Assembly (NCBI GenBank): GCA_943736015.1
Contig: OX031056.1
Coordinates: 62,833,277 to 62,897,276 of the forward strand
Direction of reading: 5' to 3'
DNA: 64,000 nucleotides
DNA from: Tridacna crocea
Taxonomy: Eukaryota > Mollusca > Bivalvia > Cardiida > Cardiidae
Position 1 is the stretch's first letter, and every line of letters begins with the position of its first letter. The translations under genes were made by a program, and so were the position numbers. Below the pieces are notes generated by a model, which did not search any database, was not told the origin of the DNA, and saw only the letters and a list, made by a program, of their open reading frames with translations. Shown here in pieces: positions 31,750-43,999 of this stretch.

Positions 31750-32185
31750 TTATTTCATGCTTTCCGGTAGGATATCGAGAAATAGCAGTGAAAATATTTT
31801 TCGATCTTACACTGGTATCACCAGTGAAAATACCGATTTTCACGTTCTTGTCGCCTAGGTAAATTACGCGTGCCTAACAACCAGATGGGAAATATGATGT
31901 CATATACCTTACATTTCACGCGCTTGACGTAACGTTGCTATGCGGGAGGGGTACGCCACGGGGAATAAGGGAAAAGAACTGTACTGAATTTTGATAAAGC
32001 TCCTCCCAGAAATTGTTAAAAGCATAAAATAAATAGAATATTTGTTTTTTTCGGTGAAAGATAGAAATTATTTCATCTCGTGAACACCATCGGTAATATT
32101 TTCACTCGTGGCTGTGCCACTCGTGAAAATATTACCGATGGTGTCCACTCGATGAAATAAATTTCAATCTTACACCGAAAAAAAC
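31750..32185. repeat. Dispersed repeat F, copy 2
   Basis: Includes a strong palindrome at 32089-32147: CCATCGGTAATATTTTCACT...GTGAAAATATTACCGATGG. In the same orientation as copy 1. Confidence 0.75.
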
Positions 32186-32739
32186 AAATATCCTCTATAT
32201 CTCAAAAGCCAACTCATGTCAGATCTTATATTACTTCAGTTACAACGCTGGCATATGGAAAGACATGTTTGCTTCACCTTTCGAGTGATAAAGACCTTTA
32301 TGAGTAATAAATTGTGTGGTCGATAGGCAACAATGCCCAGGAGTCATAAGGCCAACAAAGAAACAATTGGCCGTAATTCACAGACTTTCCCAATACACTC
32401 ATAAAAATTGCATTTAGAATCCTGCCATTCTATAGCATAATACGGGCAGGCATTCACAATTGATGAATTTGTGGACACCAAGACCAGAATGCGATTTCAG
32501 TGTAGTCTTATCTCGATTTACATCGTTCATTTTTCTTTTTTCTTACATACTTTAACAGGAGAAGAAGGCAATGACCGCCTTAGTCGATGACCATTGTGAC
32601 AATGAGCCATAAAATGAACAAAGAAAGGAGCGAACGTAATTCATGGACTTTCCCAATATGGCCATAAATCTCATGTATAATTTGCCAGTCGTTGACACCT
32701 ACATGTATCCTTTAATAGGCCACTATACTTAACCCTTTA

Positions 32740-33960
32740 TTATACTGCGAATAAATTTATCGTGATCAGATTGGATAATATGTCCCGAACATATATATCA
32801 CGTACATTGCCAAAACCAACGCAAAAAGTTTATCTTTCGGGAGCCCCGTATACATAACTACACTAATGCAACATCAAAAATGGTGACGTCGATCAAGATT
32901 AACATCAGGAATATGCGCCAAGCTACACATTTTAGCACGTATTACCAAGGTTTCAGTGACGTCATTTCCCAGTGACGTCAGTTTTCATTGAATTGGGGCA
33001 CTCAGGGGGGAAATTCTACTTCGTCAGCTTACTCAATTTTTTAAACCTGAAAACAGGTAAAATTCGCTGAACAAACGTTGAAATGGTAAAATTTTGCAGT
33101 ATAATAAATTCGTTGTACGATCAGGTGGCAGGGGGTTCGAAAACTTGTTTACGGCTGTGGTAAATCATGTCGCCATCTCGCCTTCGGCTCGGGGCGTCAT
33201 GATTACGCCATAGCTGTGAACAATATTAGTTATACGGTCAGGGGACTTGGAAACTTGTTCACGGTTGTGGTAAATCGTGTAACCCAAAGCCGAAGGCGAG
33301 GTGCTGCAAGGTTTTACGATTCCAACGTGTACTAAGTTTTCATTGAATTAGGGCACTCAGAGGGGAAATTCTACCTCGTTAGCGTACTCAATTTTTTAAA
33401 CCTAAAAACAGGTAAAGTTCGCTGAACAAACGTTGAAATGGTATAATTTTGCAGTATAATAAATTTGTTGTACGATCAGGTGGCAGGGGTTTCGGAAACT
33501 TGTTTACGGCTGTGGTAAATCATGTCGCCATCTCGCCTTCGGCTCGGGCGACATGATTACATCACAGCCGTGAACAATATTAGTTATACGGTCAGGTTGC
33601 AGGGGACTTGGAAACTTGTTCACGGCTGTGGTAAATCATGCAACCCCAAGCCGAAGGCGAGGTGCCGAAAAGTTTTACCATTCCCATGTGTACTAAGCAA
33701 AATTTATACGTGTTTTGGTTTTAAAAATTGAGTACGCTGACGAAGTAGAACTGACGTCACTGAAACCTTGGTAAATCGAGCAGTTTGGTGGAAATATGGT
33801 TGATTATCTTGATCGACGCCGCCATTTGGGATACTGTGTTGAAAGTGTAGTCATGTAAGGAAAACTGCTTTTACGATGGTTTTGCCAGTGTACAAGATAT
33901 ATAATTATGTTCGAGGTAAATTATCCAATCAGATCACGAGAAATTTCTGTGCAGTATAAG
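32740..33960. repeat. Tandemly rearranged foldback element E copies
   Basis: At least two overlapping copies. The body with paired TGACGTCA (32957, 32973) is followed by hairpins at about 33115-33225 and 33470-33590. Partial arms sit between them, and a second body runs in inverse orientation to 33960. Confidence 0.6.
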
Positions 33961-34194
33961 TTCCCCCGATACGCATTGTCATTGGATGCAGCTAGCTCTA
34001 ACTGCACGAAATCAAATCGCTCGTAGCATGTCATCTTTGATAAAAATAGAACAAGGTCGCGACCTTTCGGATAGAAATAAAAGGTAAACAAGATTACCTC
34101 CGTGTATTTGAGCAGGATCTGTAATGATGTATTACTGAAAAAGACATAAACGAACAATGTTTACAAAAAAAAAATCAGTGTGACCAATCAATAA

Positions 34195-34464
34195 TCAGAT
34201 TAATTTGGCTATATCCCAGCACGGGACCATGGAATGTCGAAGTACGTTTGTGGTCATTGCTTCATGCTGAATTATTATATTCGTAAGCGGTTTGTAAAAT
34301 GATATTTCATTGGCTATAAGAAATATAGGCGATAATAAGTAGTATCCAATAGGAGGCGTATCGCAGAAATCTCGAAATCGGGCTCGATCCGCAAAGGTAA
34401 GATCCACGTAGTGATCGTAACCTTGGCTTTCGAAGATGTTGAATAATTGTTTTTCTTGATTCAT
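34195..34464 (-). CDS. Doubtful open frame next to a TTAA element
   Basis: The 89-codon ATG frame begins MNQEKQLFNIFESQGYDHYV and continues DLTFADRARFRDFCDTPP. The first half is protein-like, the second half is not. It starts 28 bp outside the left end of the 34492-37044 element. No splice context or family is recognised. Confidence 0.15.
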   Translation of the reverse strand: MNQEKQLFNIFESQGYDHYVDLTFADRARFRDFCDTPPIGYYLLSPIFLIANEISFYKPLTNIIIQHEAMTTNVLRHSMVPCWDIAKLI

Positions 34465-35052
34465 TTCATTCTAGAAATCAGTATCTAGCAGTTAAGCACC
34501 CGGGGTTACCCGATATAAGACACTCGGAGGATACAGGAACTCGGAGGTAAACAAATAGAGTCACGGTAGACCAGCGTCTGAATTATATCATTTATAATAT
34601 GATGTTAAAGTTACATCGGATATTATTGGTGTTGTAGGTTATTGGGCAACATGATAATGAAACAGTTCACGAACATCGTTTTTTATTATGTGGTCACTTA
34701 AAGATAATATACTATTTTAAACTCGGAATTATGTTAATGCGGCGAGATTATTCGTATTCACTGGTTAATATTGAAGGAATTTTCCATTTTAGCAACAAAC
34801 TGTCAACTTTAAATCAAAATTCAGTCTTTTTACTACAGATCTTAGGTGTCATCGCGCACTCATGTATAAAGATAAACTCTATATACATAAAAACATTTAC
34901 GACGTATCACAAAATTTGATACGGGAATTCTCGGAGTAATTTCTAAATTTAATTTTCTGAACTCGGAGGTATTGGTTTGGGAACTCGGAGGTTTTAACTT
35001 TTCCAGGAGCTGATTGTTTTTGAAAATGTTAATGTGAAATTACATGAATGTG

Positions 35053-35090
35053 TCGGTAGGTAGGTAGGTATGTAGGTAGGTAGGCAGAGG
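35053..35090 (+). repeat. (TAGG)n microsatellite
   Basis: GGTAGGTAGGTATGTAGGTA and onward, imperfect. Confidence 0.85.
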
Positions 35091-35576
35091 TAGGAGTTAG
35101 GGGATGGTAAGTTTTCGATATGCAATGAAAGTAGATGAGTAACCCACATGATAATTCGTCTTTTTTATGTAGACAGCCTCGCATCCCACCATTATCAAAC
35201 TGGAATGTACATTACTATTTCATGTTTTTGTTCATAATCATGGCTTTGTGTACCTTTTAGAACCGCTCATAGAGGCTGTTCTAGTCTACACGCTAAAAGT
35301 TCATTTGTGGATAAAAATCAACTGAAAATTTGTCACTTTTTGAGCTGAAAAATCGTTGTATATTACATAGACGTCTTTTGGTAATGAATATTTGTACTAG
35401 TTCGTCCTAGTAAGAGGTTCAAATCAGGTTTCCATTGATAAAATTTTACACGAGATTCAACCAAATCCTGTGTTATTGGTACCTATGAAAATCATCTTGA
35501 CGAGACGATTATAGTGAGTACCAAAACATAGGTTGATGCTTCTTATTAAACGATTTTTCAGCGACAACAATTTTTG

Positions 35577-35955
35577 TCGAACCCGCTTGCGGTAAGCGAG
35601 ACATAGTTGTCACAATGACAGCTCGGTGTATATGCGTGCGTGCGGCCGTCGGAGCCATAACTTCTACAACTGTGGATAGATTTCAACAGAATTTGATACA
35701 ATTGTTCTCCATCACGTGTCGATGTGCCATTTGAAACATTCGTTCAGTTAGGGCCAAAGTCAAGGTCACACTTGAAGGTCAAATTTTTGTCCGGACCATA
35801 ACTCCTACAATTTAAGATGGATTTCAATATAAATTTGCACAATTGTTCTTCATCATGAGTAGATGTGCCATTTGAAACATTGTTTCACGTAGGCCCAAGG
35901 TTAAGGTCACGCGGGCTCGACATGTTTTTCCTGGACAACCTTCTAGTTAGTTAAG
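35577..35955 (+). repeat. Dispersed repeat with two tandem units, about 143 bp period
   Basis: GCCATAACTTCTACAACTGT at 35653 and CCATAACTCCTACAATTTAA at 35796 start two units sharing GATGTGCCATTTGAAACATT. The head GTCGAACCCGCTTGCGGTAA resembles a repeat I recall from bivalve genomes. It lies inside the TTAA element. Confidence 0.6.
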
Positions 35956-37215
35956 AGTTTTATATTTTGAATGGGGAAATTTAGTTCTGGTCGCTTAATA
36001 AAGGTGGTCGCTCGGGAGGAAGGCTTCACTGTGAATTAAACGTCCGATAGAGAATTTTCATTGCAAACGTTTGTCCACTGAAAAGGAGAAAAATATTTTA
36101 TTGGCAGTATTTTCATTTATATCTGACTTTAAAAGGCTTTCAAAACTCTTATACAAACATTTTTTCATGAACAAGCTGACTTCCTATGTTCCAAAACTGC
36201 ACTGTCTGAGGGAATTTGTAACGCATTTTGATGGGTTCTCTGTTGAAAACCATTGAACAACATTAAGGAAGAGAAACTAGCAAATATAATCGAAGGGCAA
36301 TCTACCAGAGGTTAGGAGTTCATTGTAGTTAAGATAAGAATCCAGGTAACCTGACTTATCAAGACTTTCTATTACTTTTGGAAGTAAAATTGAAATTTCG
36401 TCCATATCTTGACGAGATATTTGCTTAAAGGTTGTATTACAAGGTACATTTTCAGAGACTTATAATAAACAGGACACTATTTCGTAGAATTAAAGCCTGG
36501 TGAGGTTCAGAGAAAACGAGCACCTTCTTCAATATATGGATCCTGTTAGTTCACCCTTATCATAAATATGATGATACCCCGAGTTAACAATATTATACCT
36601 CCGAGAATTACCATACCCAAAACTTCGATACCTCCCACTTTCATTTGGTTTAAAATACGTGATTTTTTACATACTAGAGACTGAAAATGTGTTCGATCCT
36701 TAAAAAAGACCCTATAATTTATGACACTAATAGAAGTATTGCGACAAATCACCCCTTGACCTACAATGAGACGGTTAGAGCTGAAATTGATTTTCAAAAT
36801 AGTAAAATTTCCAGTTTCGATATTTTTTTTCGTTGCAAAATGGCCTGTAAGCTTACACCAATGACGGTTATAGATCATTTGGCTTCTAAACTTTACATAT
36901 ACGATTATTTGATATTCGAAAGGGTTTGTCTTTTAAAAATAAACCAGGATAAACATCGAGCCTACTCTACCGTGACTATCTTTGTTTACCTCCGAGTACC
37001 TGTACCCTCCGAGTGCCCTATATCGGGTAACCCCGGGTGGTTAAGAGCGTGTAGACCAGGACCGAACCGAATTTTAACTCCCATACATATTCCGGTATCG
37101 AATTGAAATTTTCTACAATTCTCAAGAAAAAAAGTCTCAAATTTACAGAAATGAAGTGTTCCTAGACACCCAAAAGTGTCACTTTTGTCTACTTTATCTA
37201 CTAGCAGGCTAAGGA

Positions 37216-37388
37216 TTAACCCCTTACCGCACGAACCCGAGTTTTAGGGAGCCAGAGGAAAAGGACTTTGGAAACATTGTGGAGAAAGGACAAAAGTACT
37301 GGTAAGCAACATTTCCACCTTTTCCCGAAATGTTTTCTTTCCCTTCAAGTCCTAGAGTTAAGTCACGTCTGTATACATTTAAATCTTA
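37216..37388. repeat. MITE A copy, partial
   Basis: ATTAACCCCTTACCGCACGA...GGAGAAAGGACAAAAGTACT. Its right end is replaced by the next copy. Confidence 0.6.
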
Positions 37389-37594
37389 ACCAAACAATCC
37401 CTTCACGACTCTGAGAAAGAAGCCTTTTGAAAACATTATGGGACAAGGAGAAAATGCTGGTAACCAGCATTTTCTCCTTTTCCCGCAGTATCTTCCCACC
37501 CTTTTCAGGGCAAATTAATTCGATTCACATCATTTTGTCCTCATCAAATGCTTTCGATTCTGAATTTTTATTTTGTCGTTTGGTAAAGTGTTAA
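37385..37594. repeat. MITE A copy
   Basis: CTTAACCAAACAATCCCTTC to GTCGTTTGGTAAAGTGTTAA, with the core GAAAATGCTGGTAACCAGCA. Confidence 0.75.
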
Positions 37595-37711
37595 ACTATT
37601 CAGTACACAGTAACATCTGGCGTGCTTTGTCAGTATTGGATTGACTTGTTCTCCGCAGTCTTAACCCATACAGCTACACCTCGATAATCCGAGGAACGAT
37701 TACGTTTATGA

Positions 37712-37915
37712 AACCTTGGTCCGCATTTTACAACCATTCTTAAGAACGTTCTTGATTCCAGTCTCCAGAAATTTCTAAATTTGAAAATAACACAACTACT
37801 AATTGGCTAAACCAAATGGTTTAGCTATCAGAAGTTGTGTTACTTTTTAATATTGAAAATCTTGAAGAATAAGACCGAGAATATTCCTGAGAATGGTTGG
37901 TGAATACAGGCCCTG
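37712..37915. repeat. Foldback H copy
   Basis: CTTGGTCCGCATTTTACAAC...TTGGCTAAACCAAATGGTTT...GGTTGGTGAATACAGGCCC. Same ends and centre as 24394-24585. Confidence 0.7.
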
Positions 37916-38045
37916 TTGTGAATAATTACTTTATGCTTATAGATGCAATTGAAAAAAAACATTTTATTATTTCCTTCTGTGTTATTAGTTTTATTAATTC
38001 CTTATTTGTTTATGCTCATTTGTGATGGTCAGCGAGGTACTTGTC

Positions 38046-38252
38046 TTAACTCCTCACCAAACAACAACATTTTGGACTAGTCCAAATTGAAAACATTTTA
38101 CTCAAAAATTGAATTTGTTCTTGGAGGGTGGAAAACATTGTGGGAAAAGGAGAAAATGCTGGTTACCAGCATTTTCTCCTTTTTCCACGATGTTTACAAA
38201 AGGCTTCTTTTTTAGGGTCGTGAAAACCAGGGATTGTTTGGGAAAGGTTTAA
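38046..38252. repeat. MITE A copy
   Basis: TTAACTCCTCACCAAACAAC to GATTGTTTGGGAAAGGTTTAA, with the core palindrome nearly perfect. Confidence 0.75.
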
Positions 38253-38317
38253 GCACAAACACATTCCAGTGAGGTCTTCAACAACAAAGAAGTACACTAA
38301 TCAGCTGTTCCTCTTCC

Positions 38318-38494
38318 ATTTATGCCTCTCACCTCTGCTGAAGCATGTGAGAAAAGTAGTCGGTGGCTTTTGAAAGAAAGTAGTGTAAGTACCGGTGTGA
38401 GAAAGCCAGGAAACACATGTGCGTCACTGACCCCCATGATATGACCTTAGCTGTTAAAGTGCCGTTAAACCACAAGACAACCAACCTAACCAAC
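38318..38494 (+). repeat. tRNA-derived SINE, 5' truncated
   Basis: Body and tail only (CACCTCTGCTGAAGCATGTG...GTGCCGTTAAACCACAAGAC). The tRNA-like head is missing, as after incomplete reverse transcription. Confidence 0.7.
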
Positions 38495-38581
38495 TCTTCC
38501 ATTTATAGATATATTGTCTCCGTATTTAGTCAAAACAAAATAACCACGTCGTCACTAATAACCCATAGTTCGAAGAGAATC

Positions 38582-38667
38582 ATATCGTCGTTTTACTTCA
38601 AAACCCTTGTAACTACAGCTTGTTTCAAGCTGTAGTTACGAGGTTTTTGAAGTAAACCGACGATATA
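38582..38667. repeat. Hairpin B copy
   Basis: ATATCGTCGTTTTACTTCAA...GTTTTTGAAGTAAACCGACG, with the loop GCTTGTTTCAAGC. Confidence 0.75.
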
Positions 38668-38745
38668 TACTTAGTTCCCGTTCTCATACATCCGCACAGA
38701 AGCTTGAGGTAAACTAGCGTTCTGAGTTGAAGAAAATTCACCAAC

Positions 38746-38813
38746 AGCAAAAGGTTAAGGTCAAGATAAGCCTACGCGGACTGAGCAGGCTGACCTTGGC
38801 TGATATGTTTTGC
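38746..38813. repeat. Hairpin D copy, degenerate
   Basis: GCAAAAGGTTAAGGTCAAGA...GCTGACCTTGGCTGATATGT. It sits about 80 bp from a hairpin B copy. Confidence 0.55.
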
Positions 38814-39433
38814 AGCTGCTTTTCTTTAAACATGGTTCAATGGTATCTGATGCTCCTTTACAAATTTATATACTCATATATTCTTCACTAACAATTCTTT
38901 TCTGCTCGACTTCCGAAAATGCAATTGTTAGAATGGCTAAATGAATTTGAGGTACATTTATATGCACACATTTTCCTTTGTTAATTCAATGATACCGATA
39001 GTACAACATAGTAGCAGTTCTGATAAAAAGTGTCAATGTCCTTTTTTCAAATTGGCTATTCGGGGAAAAAAATCTTATCCTTCATGTGCGCATGAAGACA
39101 AGTGATCATGATAAAGCCAAGCACTTATCGTTTTGACAGTTTCTGATCTATTATTTATACACGTGTACAATAAGACCTCATTCCAGGATCCCTCTGGAGT
39201 TACAGCAATCATAGTTCCACTGCTATGTCAAATACTATAAAGCCTATTCCAGTGGCGCTCTCTATTGTGCAGTAATATGTATATATGCATCTTTATATAT
39301 TAAATTTTCAAAGAAAGAAAATAAAACAACTAAGCAAAAACTTGTCTTAAACACGCACATTTTGAGTGACCCTTTACGCGTTTGCTTGAAAGGTTGGGCT
39401 TTAGACAGATACAGGTCTTGCAGCTAGTTTATA

Positions 39434-39664
39434 TCAACTCTTTACCAAACGCCAAAAACATAGACTTCTTCAAACTAATAGCATTTGCAGACGACAATTG
39501 AAACGTGACTGAAATTATGGACCTTATGTTCAATTTGTAAGAAAACATTGAGGGAAATGGAGAAATGCTGGTGAACAGCATTTTCTCCTTATCCCACAAT
39601 GTTTTCAAAAGGCCTTTCCCTCAAGGATGTAAATAGTTCTACTTGGGATTGTGTCGTAGAGAAA
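39434..39664. repeat. MITE A copy, degenerate
   Basis: AACTCTTTACCAAACGCCAA...GAGAAATGCTGGTGAACAGCA...GATTGTGTCGTAGAGAAA. Confidence 0.65.
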
Positions 39665-39859
39665 AAGGCAGGAGTGTTGGTTCGTAAGTATTGGCTGATG
39701 AAAAGGCAGCTTTTAGAAAACAAATCTTCTAAGAGAAAATGAACACGAATCACACGGGCATTCATACAAAATACCCGCAGTTTCGCATTTTATGGCAATG
39801 ATTTACAAACCGGATGTTTAAAGTATCTCTAAATAAGCCCGAGATTCAGTGATTTTAAA

Positions 39860-39965
39860 CGACCCTGCAAAGGAAATCCTTTATTGACAGTGAAAAAAAA
39901 GGAGAAAATGCTTGTATACAGCATTTTCTCCATTTCCCACCTTATTTCTTATCTTTCAAAAGTAA
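39860..39965. repeat. MITE A fragment
   Basis: Core only: AAAAGGAGAAAATGCTTGTA followed by its inverse CAGCATTTTCTCCATTTCCC. Confidence 0.5.
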
Positions 39966-40135
39966 GTACTCCTGCGCCATCTAAATTGTCTCCAGCCGAT
40001 ACTTTCAACATCATGAGCGGATCCAAACTTTGATTTCCGGATTTCAGTGGGTGTTAGCCGTTTACAAGAAAAGTCAACGTTTCTAGTTCTAACCATGAGG
40101 AGATCTCCACATTTAGAACCTTTTTTTAAATTTTT

Positions 40136-40163
40136 TTATTTATTTATTTATTTATTTATTTTA
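40136..40163 (+). repeat. (TTTA)n microsatellite
   Basis: Six or seven TTTA units. Confidence 0.9.
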
Positions 40164-41639
40164 ACTATTTATTTGAAACCTTTATTTCTTTCTTACATTT
40201 GTTGAAATAATGCTGTCCAAAGATCGATCGATCTACCAGTAACCTGACAGTGTATTGTCAGCCAGTCGTATCTAAATCATACATGATACACGGTTTAAAG
40301 ATTCGCCTTTCATGTTTCACCGCAAACATTTGGCAGATTGTCTTTGTATCAACGCTTTTTGCATGGTTCAAATGCATCCGAATTATTTGTCAAAGAGATA
40401 TTGACTCATGCTGTATTTACAAACGCATTCGATTTAACTGATTTTTGCATACAAATGGCAGAAATCTCAATTGATGTTTCAATAACGTAATTTTATTAGT
40501 GATACAGATATATATATTTTTTTTTGTAAAAGCCCTGTGATCATTTTACACGTGCATAATACTGCTACATATCCGCTACTATTTATTTACATATACACAA
40601 CCTCGCGCTCTAATTTTTCACAATTGTTGCTATTAAGGATTGAAGTATGTGCCTATTTTAATTCCAGACGAGACTATCCACACAGTCATGTAATCATGAC
40701 TGTGTAATATCAAACCGATCCCATTCATGAATCCAATAACCACATTTTTGCCAAACTTTGATTCCGGGGGCGGGGGGGGTGGTTTCCGAATTCCCGGTCC
40801 CCCCCCCCTCTCTGGATCCGCCCATGCAACATGGACCTGTCCAAAGATTATGTCGTCCACTCTGCTAGAGTTCGGACCCGTATTTGTGCATTCACTGCTC
40901 GAACCAGACGGTTTTGTACAGTACATGTGACTTGATTTCGCAGTGTGTGTGCTTTAACTTTGTTGTGATACTTGATGCAACATTGAGGGATGTTTAATCT
41001 CCTTTTTTTCATCAATATTTCAGGCATTATACACAATGACAGCAACCTGTTTAGTTCGTGAATCAACTGGGTATCACCAGTATGTAGGTTTGGTAATGCG
41101 AGATCGGTGATCGAACAAATATTTTCTAATAACAAAACAAGCCTTTCTATACCACTGACTCACACAGGACACAACAAAACCTGAACATAAAACAGTTTAA
41201 AACAGTGTTAAATTTAGACAACTCTTTGATGGATGAGGTCTTACTTTGTAGAACAGACATTTCCATTAATATACGAAAACTGACTTTGCATTTTCAAGTC
41301 TCTTTAACTCTGCAAGGTTGATTAATTGGGAAAGCTACTAAAGGCTTCGTAAGAAACACCAGTCTCTCTCCCATGAAATAACACCATTGAGACGCAGATT
41401 TAAACAAGAGGACCATGGTGGTCCTATATCGCTCACCTGAGTCCTAAGCAAAAAGGTCTACCATGAAGATAAATACTAAATATTGGGGTTCCAGGCCAAA
41501 TGATAATGAAACAAGAGCGGCAAATTGTCGCAAGATATGCCTATCCTATCGCCAGATTTCGAGGAGGTATAATAATTGCAAAGGGCAGGTAATGCAACAA
41601 TTATATTTATGAAGTCTCTAATGAATTTGACTTAAGACT

Positions 41640-42370
41640 TAAAAGTTCTATTCCGGACAAGCAACAAATACAGTAAAAATGAAGATCAAAGGGGATTACT
41701 CAAAAACCGCTCAAGGTCGAGTATTGTTTTTGTGCACAGTACTAGGTAATGTTGCAACAAACATGCACACTAAGTTTGAAGTCCTTCTGACTCGAGATGA
41801 CAAAGTTATATTCCAGACAAGCACTAAAAGCTGTAAAACTGACGATCAAAGGGATATAATGCAAGACAACCTGAAGTAGAGTTACAATTCTTGTGCACTG
41901 TACTTTCAAATATTGCAACAAATATGTATACCATATTTCATTCATTCTTACTTATGATGACAATTTTTTGCTCCAGACAAACAAGAAATGCTATAAAATT
42001 GAAGGTCAAAGCGGAAATAACTCACAATTCATGATAGAAAGAGTTATAGTTCTTGTACCCTGCACTTCGTAATTAATCAATCATGCATACCAAATTTGAA
42101 GATGTTCAGGCTAGTAATGACAAGATTATATTCCGGACAAGCAGAAAATACTGTAAAAATTATGGTCAAAGGGAAATAACCCTTAGACAGTGCGGGGTAA
42201 AGTTATGGTTCTGTCACAATGCACTCTGTATTATTGCAACAAACACAAAATGCCAAGTTTTAAGTCAATCGGCCGGGAGATGACCGGACTGGAGATGACA
42301 AAGTTATGCTCTGGACAAGGAACTATTCTACAAAACTTTCTCATTCAAGGGCAAATAACTCCAGTCATTC
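41640..42370 (+). repeat. Tandem array 1, about 160 bp period, about 4.5 copies
   Basis: Degenerate units marked by ATTCCGGACAAGC-like strings at about 41650, 41811, 41970, 42130 and 42309. Each is followed by GTCAAAGGG and ATTGCAACAAA. Confidence 0.7.
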
Positions 42371-42690
42371 TAATCTGATTAGACCCATAATCTAGCTCAT
42401 CCGAGACCTTATAGTCATATATATTTTGACCAAGTTTGGTGCTGATTGGTTGATATTTATAGATGCTAGAGTGTAAACAACCTCAAATATAGCATTTTTT
42501 TTTTTATAATTCAAGGGCAAATACCTCCAGTCATTCTAGTCAGATTATACCCATTATCACACTCATCCGAGATCTTACATTCATATATATATTCGATCAA
42601 GTTTGGTTCTGACTTATTGATACTTGTTTGTATATGCTAGAGTGTAAACAAAGTCAAATATAGCAATTTTTTCTCATTCAAGGGCAAAAT
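42345..42690 (+). repeat. Tandem array 2, about 166 bp period, 2 copies
   Basis: The units begin ATTCAAGGGCAAA at about 42346, 42511 and 42678, and share CTCATCCGAGA and GATGCTAGAGTGTAAACAA. The sequence is unrelated to array 1. Confidence 0.7.
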
Positions 42691-42699
42691 CTCTTTGCG

Positions 42700-43790
42700 A
42701 AATCCGAGATCAACAACATCGCCGTACTTTTAGGTATTTTGGTAGAGGGTCACTAAATGATGCTACATGCAAGATATGAAAGCTGTAGCCCTTACGGTTT
42801 GGAACAAGAAGATCTTTAACTATTTCCTTCTTTATCTCTATGTGAAATCCAAGACCCCACAACATAGGGCCAATTTTTAACATCAGGGACATAAGTTGAA
42901 GTATTTTGGTAGAGGGCCACTAGATGATGCTACATGCCATATATGAAAGCTCTTATCCTTACGGTTAGGGAAAATCCAAGAACCCACAACATAGGGCCAA
43001 TTTCCACTCTAGGGCCATAATTCGAAGTATTTTGGAACAGAGCCACTAGATGATGCTATATGCCAATTATGAAAGCGGTAGCCCTTACGGGTTGGGACAA
43101 GAAGATTTTTAAAGATTTTCTTCTTTATCTCTTTGTGAAATCCGAGACCCCACAACATAGAGCCATTTTCAACACTAGGGCCATAATTTGAAGCATCTTG
43201 GTAGAGGGCCACTAGATGATGCTGCACGCCAAAAATGAAAGCTCTAGCCCATACGGTTTGGGACCAGAAGATTTTTAAAGATTTCCTCCTTTATCTGTAT
43301 GTGAATCTGAGACCTCACAACATTGGGCCATTTTTTTAACACCAGGGCCATAATTTTGCAGTGTTTTTGTAGAGGGTCACTAAATGATGCTACATGCCAA
43401 ATATGAAAGTTCTAGCCCTTACTGTTTGGGACAAGAAGATTTTTAAAAGTTTCCTTCTTTATCTCTATGTGAAATCCGAGAACAAACAACAAAGGGTCAA
43501 TTTCCACAGTAGGGCTATAATTTGAAGTAATTTGGTACAGGGCCACTAGATGATGATACATGCCTTATATGAGAGCTCTAGCCCTCACGTTTTGGGACAA
43601 GAAGATTTTTAAAGATTTCCTTCTTTATCTCTATGTGAAATTTGAGAACACACAACATAGGGCCATTTTCAACACTAGGACCATAATTTGAGTTATTTTG
43701 GTAGAGGGCCACTAGATGATGCTACATGCCATATATAAAAACTCTAGCCCTTACAGTTTGGGACAAGAAGATTTTTAAAGTTTTCTCTCG
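42700..43790 (+). repeat. Tandem array 3, about 165 bp period, about 6.5 copies
   Basis: GTATTTTGGTAGAGGGCCAC recurs at about 42730, 42901, 43027 (deleted unit), 43193, 43367, 43525 and 43690. Each unit also has GGGACAAGAAGATTTTTAAA and CCACAACATAGGGCCA. Confidence 0.8.
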
Positions 43791-43999
43791 GTTGCCAGAG
43801 TTCTTCATGAAATTCAAAGGGTCATTTCTGTGAAGTTTCATTGAAATCTATTCGCTGGTTTCAGAGGAGAAGACTTTTAAAGTAATTGTTCACGGATGGA
43901 CGGACGCTAGACGATGATCGATCGCAATAGCTCACTCTGAGTACTCAGGCGAGCTAAAAAAAAAAATGGCGGAAAATTGATGCTTCTGGAAATACATAA

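Larger units (their letters stand above)
34492..37044. mobile_element. 2.55 kb TTAA-flanked terminal-inverted-repeat element (piggyBac-like ends, no transposase)
   Basis: The left end is TTAAGCACCCGGGGTTACCC; the right end, reverse complemented, is TTAACCACCCGGGGTTACCC. The match continues for about 80 bp with few mismatches through GATATA, ACTCGGAGG and GTAAACAAA. Further ACTCGGAGG-type repeats lie subterminally near 34925-35000 and, inverted, near 36580-36640. TTAA duplications suggest piggyBac-type mobilisation (family knowledge). No transposase frame is visible, so the element is non-autonomous. Its interior holds a tandem repeat (35640-35930). Confidence 0.75.
41404..43966 (+). mobile_element. 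Bivalve-type dispersed element with internal tandem arrays
   Basis: It begins ACAAGAGGACCATGGTGGTC...CGCTCACCTGAG and ends GAGTACTCAGGCGAGC followed by an A-run. The terminal GCTCACCTGAGT and ACTCAGGCGAGC are imperfect inverted repeats. Similar ends are widespread in bivalve genomes (from memory). The interior is three consecutive tandem arrays. No coding capacity is seen. Confidence 0.65.

Noticed and set aside
36687..37106. 139-codon plus-strand frame
   Set aside because: It runs through the right terminal repeat of the TTAA element and into flanking DNA, with no family likeness.
40633..40930. Pro/Gly-rich frames on both strands (near GGGGGCGGGGGGGGTGG)
   Set aside because: They arise from a G-run/C-run palindromic repeat end; no coding evidence.
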